From the NCBI GenBank assembly GCA_023436245.1, contig JAEZJZ010000017.1, forward strand, positions 45,012 through 109,011: 64,000 bases of DNA, written 5' to 3'. Source of the stretch: Bacillota bacterium. GTDB taxonomy: Bacteria; Bacillota; UBA994; UBA5500. Position numbers and translations under genes: made by a program. The notes below the pieces were generated by a model. That model was given only the letters and a program-made list of their open reading frames with translations, was not told the DNA's origin and searched no databases. Of the stretch, positions 28,452-36,390 are shown piece after piece; positions within the stretch are counted from its first letter, which is position 1; each line of letters opens with the position of its first letter.

Positions 28452-29488
28452 ACAAATCAGAGGTAAGGCTGAGGACTCTCGTTCGGCTCTGTCTGCATCG
28501 CCAGCTGGGCACTCTTCGCGTGCGCAGGCTGCTTGCGGTCGGCCTGGCGATCGTGCTGCTGCTCTCCCCGTGCGGATCCGGCAATCTCTTGGCAGGCGGG
28601 TACGAGCAAACGATCATCAACCGCTGGTGCCTGCAGGCAATGAATGTTCCGCAGGAACCAGCAACCGGCGAGCGAGTACGCATTGCGTTAATCGACTCCG
28701 GGTGTTCGGATGCTGTCGGCTGGTTAGCAGCGGGTCAGATTACGCCCGGTCAGAACTACGTCTTCGGGACAACGAACACTCTGGACTCGATTGGACATGG
28801 CACTCAGGTGGCGAGCATCCTGCTGGGAGCCAACGACGCAGGGCGCGAGTTGGTTGGGTTCAGCCAGACGGGAACGATTGTCCCTCTGGTCTGGATCAGC
28901 AAGTACGCGAGTGGGGTGCTCGCTAACGGAGGAGTGGAGGCACTTGCTGCCGCCATCAGGGATTCCGTGGACATTTATCGTTGCCGCGTGGTCAGCATCA
29001 GTTCAGGCGTAACCCGGGACGAGCCGCTGCTTCGGGATGCGATCGTGCATGCGGAAGAGCAGGGCGCGGTTGTAATCGCTGCCGTCGGCAACAGCAATCT
29101 CTACGCCCCGAGCGCGGTGTACTATCCGGCAGCCTACGAGTCGGTGGTGGGAGTTGGTTCTGTGGACAGCGAGCTGCGCACATCAGCCTGGTCGCAACGA
29201 AACCAGAGCGTGATGCTGACCGCACCGGGGGAAGGGGTGTACGCGCTCACCAAGGCAGGGCTCAAGCAGGTGAGCGGCACTTCCTTTGCTGCGGCTCACG
29301 CCACAGCTGCTGTGGCCAGGCTGCTCTCATGCCATCCAGAGCTCACCCCCGCGGACGTGCGGGCTCTGCTGCAGCGGTCGGCGCAGGACTTGGGCGATGC
29401 TGGCTACGATACTCTCTACGGGCATGGTCTGATAGACCTTGGCCGTTGCCTGGAGTTGGCAGCGGAACTGGCCGGTGGGGGCAGATAA
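28448..29488 (+). CDS. S8 (subtilisin-like) serine protease, third gene of giant-protein operon
   Basis: A 346-residue exported subtilase. An N-terminal hydrophobic segment (RLLAVGLAIVLLL, followed by SPCGSG) serves as signal; a cysteine after it might be a lipid site, but the lipobox is poor. The triad is intact: Asp in IALIDSG, His in SIGHGTQVASI, and Ser in SGTSFAAAHATA, with the oxyanion-region AAVGNSN. No propeptide domain is obvious. The ATG at 28448 overlaps the giant-protein stop (ATGA), indicating translational coupling. A frame upstream of this ATG only covers the end of the giant gene. By position it probably processes or releases the two giant proteins; this is not shown by sequence. 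Confidence 0.93.
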   Translation: MNKSEVRLRTLVRLCLHRQLGTLRVRRLLAVGLAIVLLLSPCGSGNLLAGGYEQTIINRWCLQAMNVPQEPATGERVRIALIDSGCSDAVGWLAAGQITPGQNYVFGTTNTLDSIGHGTQVASILLGANDAGRELVGFSQTGTIVPLVWISKYASGVLANGGVEALAAAIRDSVDIYRCRVVSISSGVTRDEPLLRDAIVHAEEQGAVVIAAVGNSNLYAPSAVYYPAAYESVVGVGSVDSELRTSAWSQRNQSVMLTAPGEGVYALTKAGLKQVSGTSFAAAHATAAVARLLSCHPELTPADVRALLQRSAQDLGDAGYDTLYGHGLIDLGRCLELAAELAGGGR

Positions 29489-29516
29489 CGTCCTGGACAA
29501 AGGTAGATCCGCGAAA

Positions 29517-29561
29517 AGCGGGGCGGGTGTGGTGCATTGACTGCGCCACACCCGCCCCGCT
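29517..29561 (+). terminator. Hairpin ending the giant-protein operon
   Basis: A 16-bp GC-rich stem, AGCGGGGCGGGTGTGG (29517-29532) with CCACACCCGCCCCGCT (29546-29561), followed by GTTGTTCCT, starts 28 nt after the subtilase stop. Confidence 0.75.
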
Positions 29562-29660
29562 GTTGTTCCTATAGGAAGCAAGGAACCTTGTCTTCATTCG
29601 CCGAGACGCGGCGGCAATGCCAGGGTGAGGCAGACTAACTGCGACTACATCCCTAGAAGT

Positions 29661-29686
29661 GTCACCCTGAGCGCAGCGAAGGGTCT
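29661..29686 (+). repeat. Single GTCACCCTGAGCGCAGCGAAGGGTC-type repeat
   Basis: One unit of the dispersed family found at 611-795 and 10900-11001, here between the operon terminator and the convergent MATE gene. CCC/GGG replaces ATT/AAT at both ends of the unit, a compensatory change consistent with a hairpin. Confidence 0.75.
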
Positions 29687-29733
29687 GTGCTCCGACCTAG
29701 ACCCCCGGCATGGGCCCACCCACCAGAGAAGCC

Positions 29734-31113
29734 TCAAGCGCTCACGCCGAGCGCTTCGGCTGGTTCATTCGCCAGGGGTATCTGACGCTCATACAGCGTG
29801 TACCAGACGAAAATGAGCACCCCGCGCAGTGCCGCTGACACAGTGATGCCAATCCATAGTCCGTTCAGACCCATCCAATGCATGAACGACCAGCAGAGTA
29901 GCGGGCGCAGCAGATTGGACGTAATGCTGCAGAGACTGGGAGGGAGGGTCTTTCCAATACCGCGAAAAACTCCCGCACATGCTCCTTCCAAGGCCATGAA
30001 CAGCTGGGACGCTGCCAGGATACGCAGGTAGGTGGCACCCATGTCCAGGATTCCCGGCTCGCGCAGAAATAGCGAGAACAGGAACCGCCCGCCAAATAGC
30101 AGGATCGCCGACACGAGTAGTTCCCAGGTGAGTAGCGCCAGCAGCGAGATGCGATAGCCCTGCCGGATGCGCTCCCACTTGCGGGCTCCGTAGTTCTGAC
30201 CGACGAAAGCAGTGACCGCTGAAGAGAAACCGCCGCCGATCAGCCATGAGAGCGACTCAAGCTGGCTCCCTACCCGCTGCACAGCCACGGCGGCTTCCCC
30301 GTACGAAGCGGACACCATAGCGGTAACCACCATCGCCAGCGCCGTGAAAGCAGCGCTCTCCACGGCGATCGGCAGGCTCCAGCGGGTGATATCGCCCACT
30401 ATTGCCCAGTTCATCCGCCCAAAGACACGGAAGTGAGCAAACGGTCGCTGGGGATGGCGTTTGGCAAACCAAACAAACAGCAGCAAAACCACCCCCTGGG
30501 CAGTGACAGTGGCAATCGCCGCCCCGCGTACACCCCAGCCCAGCCCCTGGATCATCAGCGGATCCAGAATCATATTCACCATGAGCCCTACCGAGTTGGC
30601 CAGGAAGCTGAGTCGAGAATTCCCAGCTCCGTTGAACGCTCCAGTGATAGCCGCCGAAAGATTGATCAGCGGAATGCCAAAGGCCACGATGCGCAGGTAG
30701 GCGCTGGCGCTGTCTAGTAGAGTCCGGTTCTCGACCTGCAGGAGAGCCACCAGCGGCCGGGACAACCACAGCAGGATGCCCCCATACAGAACGCCCAGCA
30801 TAATGGCGATGCGGCTGGAGTTCTCGGCGTAACTGCGCGCTGCAATAGCATTGCCCCGGCCCAAGTTCTGCGCAGTGCCGATCTCTGACCCCATGCGGCC
30901 GATCAGCATCAGCGCTGCGCCAAACCACAAGAACATCCCGGCCAGACCGCTTGCTGCCACCGCAGTCACCGAATCAGGTGTGCGACCCAACCAGAACATG
31001 TCAGTCAGGTTATAGACCATCTGCATCAACTGCGTGCCCATAATTGGCACCGCCACCAATAAGAGTTTCTTCAGGATTCCCCCCTGGGTCAAGTCATAAG
31101 TGTTTGCTTTCAT
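29734..31113 (-). CDS. MATE family efflux transporter
   Basis: A 459-residue integral membrane protein of the multidrug and toxic compound extrusion family, which exports cationic or other compounds using Na+ or H+ gradients. The N-terminal LTQGGILKKLLLVAVPIMGTQLMQMVYNLTDMFWLG (motifs VPIMGTQLMQMVYN and DMFWLGR) and the FNGAGNSR and GGGFSSAVTAFVGQNYGA-type segments are typical, with about twelve hydrophobic helices. The ATG at 31113 is preferred over the GTG at 31119 because GAGG (31121-31124) then lies 7 nt away. The substrate cannot be read from the sequence. It converges on the subtilase operon and is transcribed in the same direction as the EamA gene upstream of it. Confidence 0.93.
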   Translation of the reverse strand: MKANTYDLTQGGILKKLLLVAVPIMGTQLMQMVYNLTDMFWLGRTPDSVTAVAASGLAGMFLWFGAALMLIGRMGSEIGTAQNLGRGNAIAARSYAENSSRIAIMLGVLYGGILLWLSRPLVALLQVENRTLLDSASAYLRIVAFGIPLINLSAAITGAFNGAGNSRLSFLANSVGLMVNMILDPLMIQGLGWGVRGAAIATVTAQGVVLLLFVWFAKRHPQRPFAHFRVFGRMNWAIVGDITRWSLPIAVESAAFTALAMVVTAMVSASYGEAAVAVQRVGSQLESLSWLIGGGFSSAVTAFVGQNYGARKWERIRQGYRISLLALLTWELLVSAILLFGGRFLFSLFLREPGILDMGATYLRILAASQLFMALEGACAGVFRGIGKTLPPSLCSITSNLLRPLLCWSFMHWMGLNGLWIGITVSAALRGVLIFVWYTLYERQIPLANEPAEALGVSA

Positions 31114-31228
31114 CTTCACGCCTCGTTTTTCTCAAATATTGCGTCTTATTATGAGGGGAGCAGAAAATCCTGTCAAGCCGGTGCTCCATCAACTGCAAAT
31201 CCAGTTCATACGGCATCAAGCTCGCGAG

Positions 31229-31275
31229 CGGGGCAGAAAGGTCCGTCCCCGTTGCCCCGCGTCCCCGTTGCCCCG
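31229..31275 (-). terminator. Hairpin with duplicated GTCCCCGTTGCCCCG unit after the EamA gene
   Basis: CGGGGCA (31229-31235) can pair with TGCCCCG (31253-31259). GTCCCCGTTGCCCCG occurs twice in tandem (31245-31259 and 31261-31275). AAGGTCCGTCCC at 31238-31249 matches the stem after the PhzF gene. It sits 4 nt past the EamA stop and may end that transcript. Confidence 0.55.
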
Positions 31276-31279
31276 TGGT

Positions 31280-32218
31280 TCACTTCGCCTGCTTGGCCTT
31301 GCTGCTGCGGGTGATGTACAGTCCGCCGATGATCAGGGCTGCCCCGGCCAGTTGTGCTGGCCGCAGTTGCTCATGCAGAATCAGCACGCCGCTGATCATG
31401 GCCACCAGCGGCGAAAGGTTGTTGTAGATGGCCGTACGGGCTGCGCCCAGCTTCTGCACTCCGTTGTTCCAAACGTAGTAGCCGATCACGATGGCGAAAA
31501 CGCCGGAGTAAAGCAGGCCACCCCAGCCAGGCAAGCTGACGCCGCTGAAGTCCTGCCTAGCGAGCGCAGGGATGGAGACGACGGCCAGGCCAACGGCTCC
31601 TGGAATCATGGTGTAGGTGGAGAACTGCAGCGGAGAGTATCGGCCGAGCAGTGGCTTGCTGCGGATGGTGTAGATGGCGAAGACCAATGTGCCAAGGAGC
31701 ACCATCAGGTCACCTAAGCTGGAACCGACGCCAAAGTTGACCATCTTGCCGCCGCCGATGGTCACCAGAATGATGCCTGAGAAGGAGAGGGCTATTCCCA
31801 GGAAGGCCCTCGGCTGCAGGCGTTCAATGCGCAGCAAGGCGGAGAGCACGGCGACCCAGATCGGGTTGGTGGCCAAGAGCAGTGAAGTGTTGCCGGCAGT
31901 GGACAGGTTGATGCCTGAGATAAACAGGATTTGATAGAGGCTGTGTCCGAGCAGGCCCAGCCCGATCAGCAGCGGAATGTCCGCGCGCCTGACTCGGCTC
32001 TGCGGTTCGGTGACTCGCAGCAGCAGCCAACTGAGCGCTGCAGCCATCAGAAAGCGCAGTGAGTTGAAGGGCAGAGGGCCCATCTCAGCCAGAGAGACCT
32101 TGACCAGAACGACGTTCACGCCCCAGATGGTGGCCGTGAGAATTAGCAGCAAGTCAGTGACCCCAAGTGCGCGCTTAGCAGTCGTGGGTGTCTCCGCGGA
32201 ATTTGAGTTCATGTGCAT
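31280..32218 (-). CDS. EamA/DMT superfamily transporter
   Basis: About 312 residues with ten hydrophobic helices arranged as two EamA repeats, as in drug/metabolite exporters of the RhaT/YdcZ type. N-terminal TATIWGVNVVLVKVSL and LPFNSLRFLMAA, and second-repeat SGVFAIVIGYYVWNNGVQKLGAARTAIYNNL-type motifs (GYYVWNNGVQKLGA, NLSPLVAMISGVL), are characteristic. The substrate is unknown; relatives export amino acids or metabolites. GAGGGG lies about 5 nt ahead of the ATG at 32218; a GTG 6 nt upstream and an ATG 6 nt downstream are alternatives. Confidence 0.9.
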   Translation of the reverse strand: MHMNSNSAETPTTAKRALGVTDLLLILTATIWGVNVVLVKVSLAEMGPLPFNSLRFLMAAALSWLLLRVTEPQSRVRRADIPLLIGLGLLGHSLYQILFISGINLSTAGNTSLLLATNPIWVAVLSALLRIERLQPRAFLGIALSFSGIILVTIGGGKMVNFGVGSSLGDLMVLLGTLVFAIYTIRSKPLLGRYSPLQFSTYTMIPGAVGLAVVSIPALARQDFSGVSLPGWGGLLYSGVFAIVIGYYVWNNGVQKLGAARTAIYNNLSPLVAMISGVLILHEQLRPAQLAGAALIIGGLYITRSSKAKQAK

Positions 32219-32372
32219 GCTCACCCCTCAGCTGATGCTTCATGACGTCATTGTACCGCTTGAGCGGGAAGCTGCATAGCGGGCGTGAGTGTTCGGACAG
32301 TCGCTTTTCTCCCTACCATAGACCCCGCAGCATGCGAGAGCGTTCAAAAAGTCCGATTTCCTTGGGGTCGTA

Positions 32373-32424
32373 GCACCACAGCATGCTGTGGTGCAGGTAG
32401 CGGCTTGGCATGCCGAGCCGCTAC
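32373..32424. repeat. Two adjacent palindromes centred on GCATGC in a 387-nt gap
   Basis: A perfect 22-nt palindrome (32373-32394, arms GCACCACAGCA) is followed after 2 nt by a 28-nt near-perfect palindrome (32397-32424, arms GTAGCGGCT and AGCCGCTAC, core GGCATGCC). The second is related to the hairpin at 41663-41690. The rest of the gap between the divergent EamA and flavoprotein genes (32219-32605) shows no gene. Confidence 0.8.
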
Positions 32425-32605
32425 GAGGGACAAGTTGAAGAGTCTAGCACGCTGTAATGTTGAGCCGTTGCAGAGCAAGAGTCAGCAGTCTCAAATGTGT
32501 GCATGAAGCTGCAACATCTATCCCATCAATGCTAGGTGGTAGGAAGATGACCTTCGATTGCCGAATCTAGTAAACTGGATATTACGTAGGAGGGAAGTGA
32601 CGCCT

Positions 32606-33184
32606 GTGAAGATTGTTGCCGTCCAATCCAGCCCAAACCGCGAAGGGCTGACTGCCCGCCTAGCAGAAGCGGCGCTCAATGGTGCGGCATCGCTCGGCGC
32701 CGAGATCGAGTTGGTCAACCTCAACGACCTGCACCTGTCGCCCTGTATGGCCTGCGGGCAGGGCTGGGGACACCATTTTCAGCCGGACGAGTTGCCGGCA
32801 GATCAGTGTGTGATCAGAGACGGATTCGCCGAACTACAGGCGAAGGTGATCGATGCAGATGGAGTCATCTTCTGCACCCCGGTCTATTTTCACGATTTGA
32901 GTGAGAGTGCCCGCGTGTTTCTAGACCGGGTGCGGCGCTGCGACTGGCCGCTCAGGGAGAAGGCGCACCTGCGGGGCAAGCCGGTGGTGTTGATCGCCGC
33001 TGCCGGCGGCAGCGGCAACGGGGCGCTGGAGGCGGCAACTCAGCTAGAGAAGCTGTTGCTGCACTTCCTGGGGATGAAGCGCGTGGCCAGTTTGGCAGTA
33101 GCCCGCGTCAATCAGGGGCTGCAGCTTACGGCTGCGGAGAGCGCGGGGCAGTTGTTGGTTGAGGTGGTCCGGGCAGGCTCTTAG
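32606..33184 (+). CDS. Flavodoxin-fold NAD(P)H-dependent FMN reductase family protein
   Basis: A 192-residue protein with the flavodoxin-like fold. The FMN phosphate-binding loop is QSSPNREGLTARL. A cysteine pair follows in LSPCMACGQGWG, as in iron-sulfur flavoproteins and related reductases that carry a CxxC after strand 2. VIFCTPVYFHDLSESARVFLDR is the usual second FMN contact. The GTG at 32606 is chosen with AGGAGGGA (32588-32595) upstream; a GTG at 32597 lies too close to it. It is probably a cytoplasmic redox enzyme with unknown substrate. The YkgJ-type gene begins 23 nt downstream, so the two likely form an operon; both are cysteine-bearing. Confidence 0.82.
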   Translation: MKIVAVQSSPNREGLTARLAEAALNGAASLGAEIELVNLNDLHLSPCMACGQGWGHHFQPDELPADQCVIRDGFAELQAKVIDADGVIFCTPVYFHDLSESARVFLDRVRRCDWPLREKAHLRGKPVVLIAAAGGSGNGALEAATQLEKLLLHFLGMKRVASLAVARVNQGLQLTAAESAGQLLVEVVRAGS

Positions 33185-33207
33185 GGTGGTAGTGGCAGGG
33201 GGTGGGA

Positions 33208-33927
33208 ATGGTGTCGCTTGAGTTGTTCCCGTGTGAGATAGATGGTGAACCGGGCTTAGACGTGCGCATTACCGACCGAAACGCTACGGTGGCTGACTTG
33301 TTGGCCAGCCTGCAGCAGGCGACAGATGACGAGGGCATCCTCAAGCCATTTCACCGGCAGCGCTATGCGCGCTGCGCTGGTTGTACGACCAACTGCTGCA
33401 AGTACAACTTCATCACGCCGGACTTGGTCGCTGCCAACGCCTTGACCGCCAGATTTGGACTCGATCTGCCTGGCTTCGCCGAACGCTATCTTAACCTAGG
33501 CAGCGACTTGCCCTATCCCGAGTTCAAGAGACGTCCCTGTCCCTTCCTGGCAGACAACCGCTGTACAGTCTATCAGGAGCGGGCCCTAATCTGTCGCCTC
33601 TATCTCTGCACTCCCATGACTGATCGGCTGGAGCAGTTGCGCGCCGCCGTATCTTTTGCCGGCGAAGCCGCACTGAAGCAGCGTCTGGTTGACTTGGGGC
33701 TTGGTCCTGCAGGGTGGAGAGTATCAGCTGAGCGCAGAGCCTTGCGATTGCGGCGTGATCAAGGGCAGCTCTCCCCGGAAGCCTATGCCGAAGCCAGTGA
33801 ACAACTGGAGTTGCGTCATGAGCATAACCCTTTCCTGCAGGGACAGGGTTATGCTCGGGCGCTACTGGTGGAATGCTGTACTGACCGGTTATGGCAGTCA
33901 CTGACAGATGCTAGCGCTCGGCTGTAA
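33208..33927 (+). CDS. YkgJ family cysteine-cluster protein
   Basis: A 239-residue protein with the cysteine pattern of the YkgJ/putative zinc- or iron-chelating family: CAGCTTNCCK at about residues 55-64, then RPCPFLADNRCTVYQERALICRLYLC, where CPFL, RCTVY and CRLY are the signature pieces. Such proteins are thought to bind a metal or iron-sulfur cluster; function is not established. An N-terminal ~45-residue extension precedes the cysteine cluster. AGGGGG (33197-33202) lies 5 nt before the ATG at 33208. It follows the flavoprotein gene closely. Its last 17 nt overlap the end of a convergent small gene. Confidence 0.85.
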   Translation: MVSLELFPCEIDGEPGLDVRITDRNATVADLLASLQQATDDEGILKPFHRQRYARCAGCTTNCCKYNFITPDLVAANALTARFGLDLPGFAERYLNLGSDLPYPEFKRRPCPFLADNRCTVYQERALICRLYLCTPMTDRLEQLRAAVSFAGEAALKQRLVDLGLGPAGWRVSAERRALRLRRDQGQLSPEAYAEASEQLELRHEHNPFLQGQGYARALLVECCTDRLWQSLTDASARL

Positions 33928-34135
33928 TCTCCGTGGCGGTGTACCAGGGGAGACAAAGCAACTCCAGCTCCGACGGCTGGTTTCTGCCGGCGGCAGTCGG
34001 CACCTCCAGGACGATGCCGAGATGGTCATAGCTCCGGATATATCCCGTCCAGGGGCGAACGGTGTTATTTCCATAGTTGACCACAACCCGGACCAGCTTC
34101 CGGTTTTGCTTCCAGATCTCAATCTGTTCTAACAT
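33911..34135 (-). CDS. Small 74-residue protein, possibly Sm/Hfq-like
   Basis: The start at 34135 is supported by GGAGGGA just upstream; a longer frame to 34243 is unlikely. The protein is mostly beta-stranded: LVRVVVNYG, TGYIRSYDHLGIVLEV and LLCLPWYTATEI. The arrangement 'turn, GYIRSYD..GIVLE, then a late hydrophobic strand with PW' resembles an Sm-like fold as in Hfq, but no family was recognised with certainty. It sits between the YkgJ gene (which it overlaps by 17 nt, tail to tail) and the threonine genes, facing away from thrC. Confidence 0.7.
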   Translation of the reverse strand: MLEQIEIWKQNRKLVRVVVNYGNNTVRPWTGYIRSYDHLGIVLEVPTAAGRNQPSELELLCLPWYTATEITAER

Positions 34136-34308
34136 GAATATCCCTCCTAGCAGCAGATCTGGGTTCTTTCGTTCGCCAGACGCTGGCGAATTCCCTCTGT
34201 CATATTGGGCTGCGCTTGGCAGGAAATGCTGCTTGGTTGTCAAACGGTACTACTGTGAACGAAGAAGTCGCAGGACGTAATCCGTCCAGGCGAGAGTCAG
34301 GAGTGAAC

Positions 34309-35358
34309 ATGATGTGGACTGGTCTGATTGACCGCTACCGGGACCGCCTGCCGGTCACGACAGCAACCCCGGTGGTGACGCTGCATGAGGGCAACACCCC
34401 GCTGATTCCTTTGCAGAACATCAGCGCATCGCTGCCAGGTTTGACGCTGTATGCCAAGTACGAGGGGGCAAACCCTACCGGTTCATTTAAGGACCGTGGT
34501 ATGACTATGGCTGTCAGCAAAGCCAAGGAGGCCGGGGCAAAGGCGATCATCTGCGCCTCCACCGGCAACACGTCCGCCTCCGCGGCTGCTTACGCAGCAC
34601 GGGCAAACCTCGATTGCGTGGTGCTTATTCCTGAGGGGAAGATCGCTTTGGGCAAGCTTTCCCAGGCCATTCACTACGGGGCCAAGGTGATATCCATCCA
34701 GGGAAACTTCGACCAAGCCCTGGCGATCGCCAGAGAGATCGTGCAGGAGTATCCGCTGACGCTGGTCAACTCGGTCAATCCGTTTCGGATTGAGGGTCAG
34801 CAGACAGCAGCCTGGGAAGTAGTCGAACAACTGGGAGATGCACCGGAGTACCTGTCCATCCCGGTCGGCAATGCCGGCAACATCACGGCATATTGGAAGG
34901 GTTTCCGACATCTGGCGGAGCGCCAACAGTCATCCTTACCGCGTATGCTGGGGTTCGAGGCCTGGGGATCGGCCGCAATTGTACGCGGTCAGCCGATTCT
35001 GCACCCCGAGACGGTGGCCACCGCTATTCGCATTGGCAATCCGGCCAGTTGGCAAACAGCTGTGGAGGCGGCGTCACAGTCACTAGGCAGGATCGATGCG
35101 GTGACTGATGACGAGATCTTGGATGCCTATCGCCTGCTGGGTCGACGGGAGGGCATCTTCTGTGAGCCAGCCTCCGCTGCTTCCTTGGCTGGCGTGCTCA
35201 AACTGTACAGCCGAGGCTATTTCACCGGCCCGGCGCGTGTAGTCTGTGTGCTCACCGGAAACGGCCTCAAGGATCCAGACAACGCGATGGCCGGCACCTC
35301 CCTTCCAGCCAGCATCCCCGCCGAAAAGGCCGCCATCGTTCAGGCGATTTGGGAGTAG
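34309..35358 (+). CDS. thrC: Threonine synthase
   Basis: This 349-residue PLP enzyme converts O-phosphohomoserine to threonine, the last step of threonine synthesis. The PLP lysine is in [10 protein letters not shown], with [11 protein letters not shown] near the N-terminus, [33 protein letters not shown] binding the phosphate, and FCEPASAAS late in the chain. This is the short, fold-type-II Firmicute form. AGGAG (about 34299-34303) precedes the ATG at 34309; a second ATG follows immediately. The homoserine kinase gene begins 5 nt after the stop, so both genes form a thrCB unit. No homoserine dehydrogenase gene is in the window. Confidence 0.95.
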   Translation: MMWTGLIDRYRDRLPVTTATPVVTLHEGNTPLIPLQNISASLPGLTLYAKYEGANPTGSFKDRGMTMAVSKAKEAGAKAIICASTGNTSASAAAYAARANLDCVVLIPEGKIALGKLSQAIHYGAKVISIQGNFDQALAIAREIVQEYPLTLVNSVNPFRIEGQQTAAWEVVEQLGDAPEYLSIPVGNAGNITAYWKGFRHLAERQQSSLPRMLGFEAWGSAAIVRGQPILHPETVATAIRIGNPASWQTAVEAASQSLGRIDAVTDDEILDAYRLLGRREGIFCEPASAASLAGVLKLYSRGYFTGPARVVCVLTGNGLKDPDNAMAGTSLPASIPAEKAAIVQAIWE

Positions 35359-35363
35359 GCGAG

Positions 35364-36272
35364 ATGTTCGAGGTGATCGTGCCAGCTACCAGCGCCAATC
35401 TGGGCGCAGGCTTTGACTGCCTGGGGTTAGCCCTTAGTTTGTACAATCGCCTTCGGGTCTCGCCGGCTGCACGCTTGACTATCCAGATAGTGGGCGAGGG
35501 GATGGGCGAACTTCCGGAAGGCGGCGAGAGTTTGGTCTGGCGTTCCGCCTGTCGGCTATTCAGACATTTGGGCGTGAATCCTCCACCTGTGCAGATCCGG
35601 ATGCAAAACGCCATTCCCTTGAGTCGTGGTCTGGGCAGCAGTTCAGCCGCGATCGTGGGCGGCCTGTTGCTGGCCAATCACCTCACGGGGGAACGGCTTG
35701 ACCGGGCGCAGCTGCTGGCACTGGCGACTGAACTGGAGGGGCACCCGGACAACGTAGCTCCGGCCATCTTTGGCGGCCTGACCGTCAGTGCGCACGCGGG
35801 GGCGCAGGTGGAGTCCCTCTGTTATCCGTTTCCCGCGGAGTTGCAGCTCGTTGTGTGCATACCTCGCTTTCAGTTGTCCACCAAACTGGCCCGGCAGGTG
35901 CTGCCAGCCACCGTGGCGCATGCCGATGCCGTGTTCAATCTTTCCCGTGCGGCCTTGCTCCTGGCGGCGCTGCATCAGCGACGATTTGATCTGCTGGGAC
36001 TCTGCACTGCCGATCGCCTGCACCAACCGCATAGGCTCGGCCTGATTCCAGGGGGCGAGGCGGCCCTGCTGGCCGCACAGCAAGCGGGAGCAGCCGCAGC
36101 CACCATTTCTGGGGCTGGACCCACCATGCTGGCCATAATCCCTCCCGCCGCCTCTTCCGCCGCAGTGGGAGAAGCCATGGTTGCAGCGTTTGCCGAGGCT
36201 GGAGTAGAGGCGAGGCAGCTGGGGCTCAAGATAGATCAACGGGGAGCGAGAGTGGCAGCGATAGATGGATGA
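35364..36272 (+). CDS. thrB: Homoserine kinase
   Basis: This 302-residue GHMP-family kinase phosphorylates homoserine and so makes the substrate of the adjacent threonine synthase. GHMP motifs are clear: VIVPATSANLGAGFDCLGLAL at the N-terminus (motif PATSANLGAGFD), the ATP loop IPLSRGLGSSSAAIVGG, and the C-terminal ISGAGPTMLAI. The ATG at 35364 lies 5 nt after the thrC stop, with GGGAG inside the end of thrC as ribosome binding site. The family length (about 300) agrees. Confidence 0.95.
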   Translation: MFEVIVPATSANLGAGFDCLGLALSLYNRLRVSPAARLTIQIVGEGMGELPEGGESLVWRSACRLFRHLGVNPPPVQIRMQNAIPLSRGLGSSSAAIVGGLLLANHLTGERLDRAQLLALATELEGHPDNVAPAIFGGLTVSAHAGAQVESLCYPFPAELQLVVCIPRFQLSTKLARQVLPATVAHADAVFNLSRAALLLAALHQRRFDLLGLCTADRLHQPHRLGLIPGGEAALLAAQQAGAAAATISGAGPTMLAIIPPAASSAAVGEAMVAAFAEAGVEARQLGLKIDQRGARVAAIDG

Positions 36273-36390
36273 TCAATGACGCTGAGGCAGACTGGGATTC
36301 CATGCGCAGGCTTTGGGACAGGCTGATGATTATTGAGTAGCGACTTTGTCCCGTTTTGACCAGATACTCTAACTTGAAAGGGATGATCGT

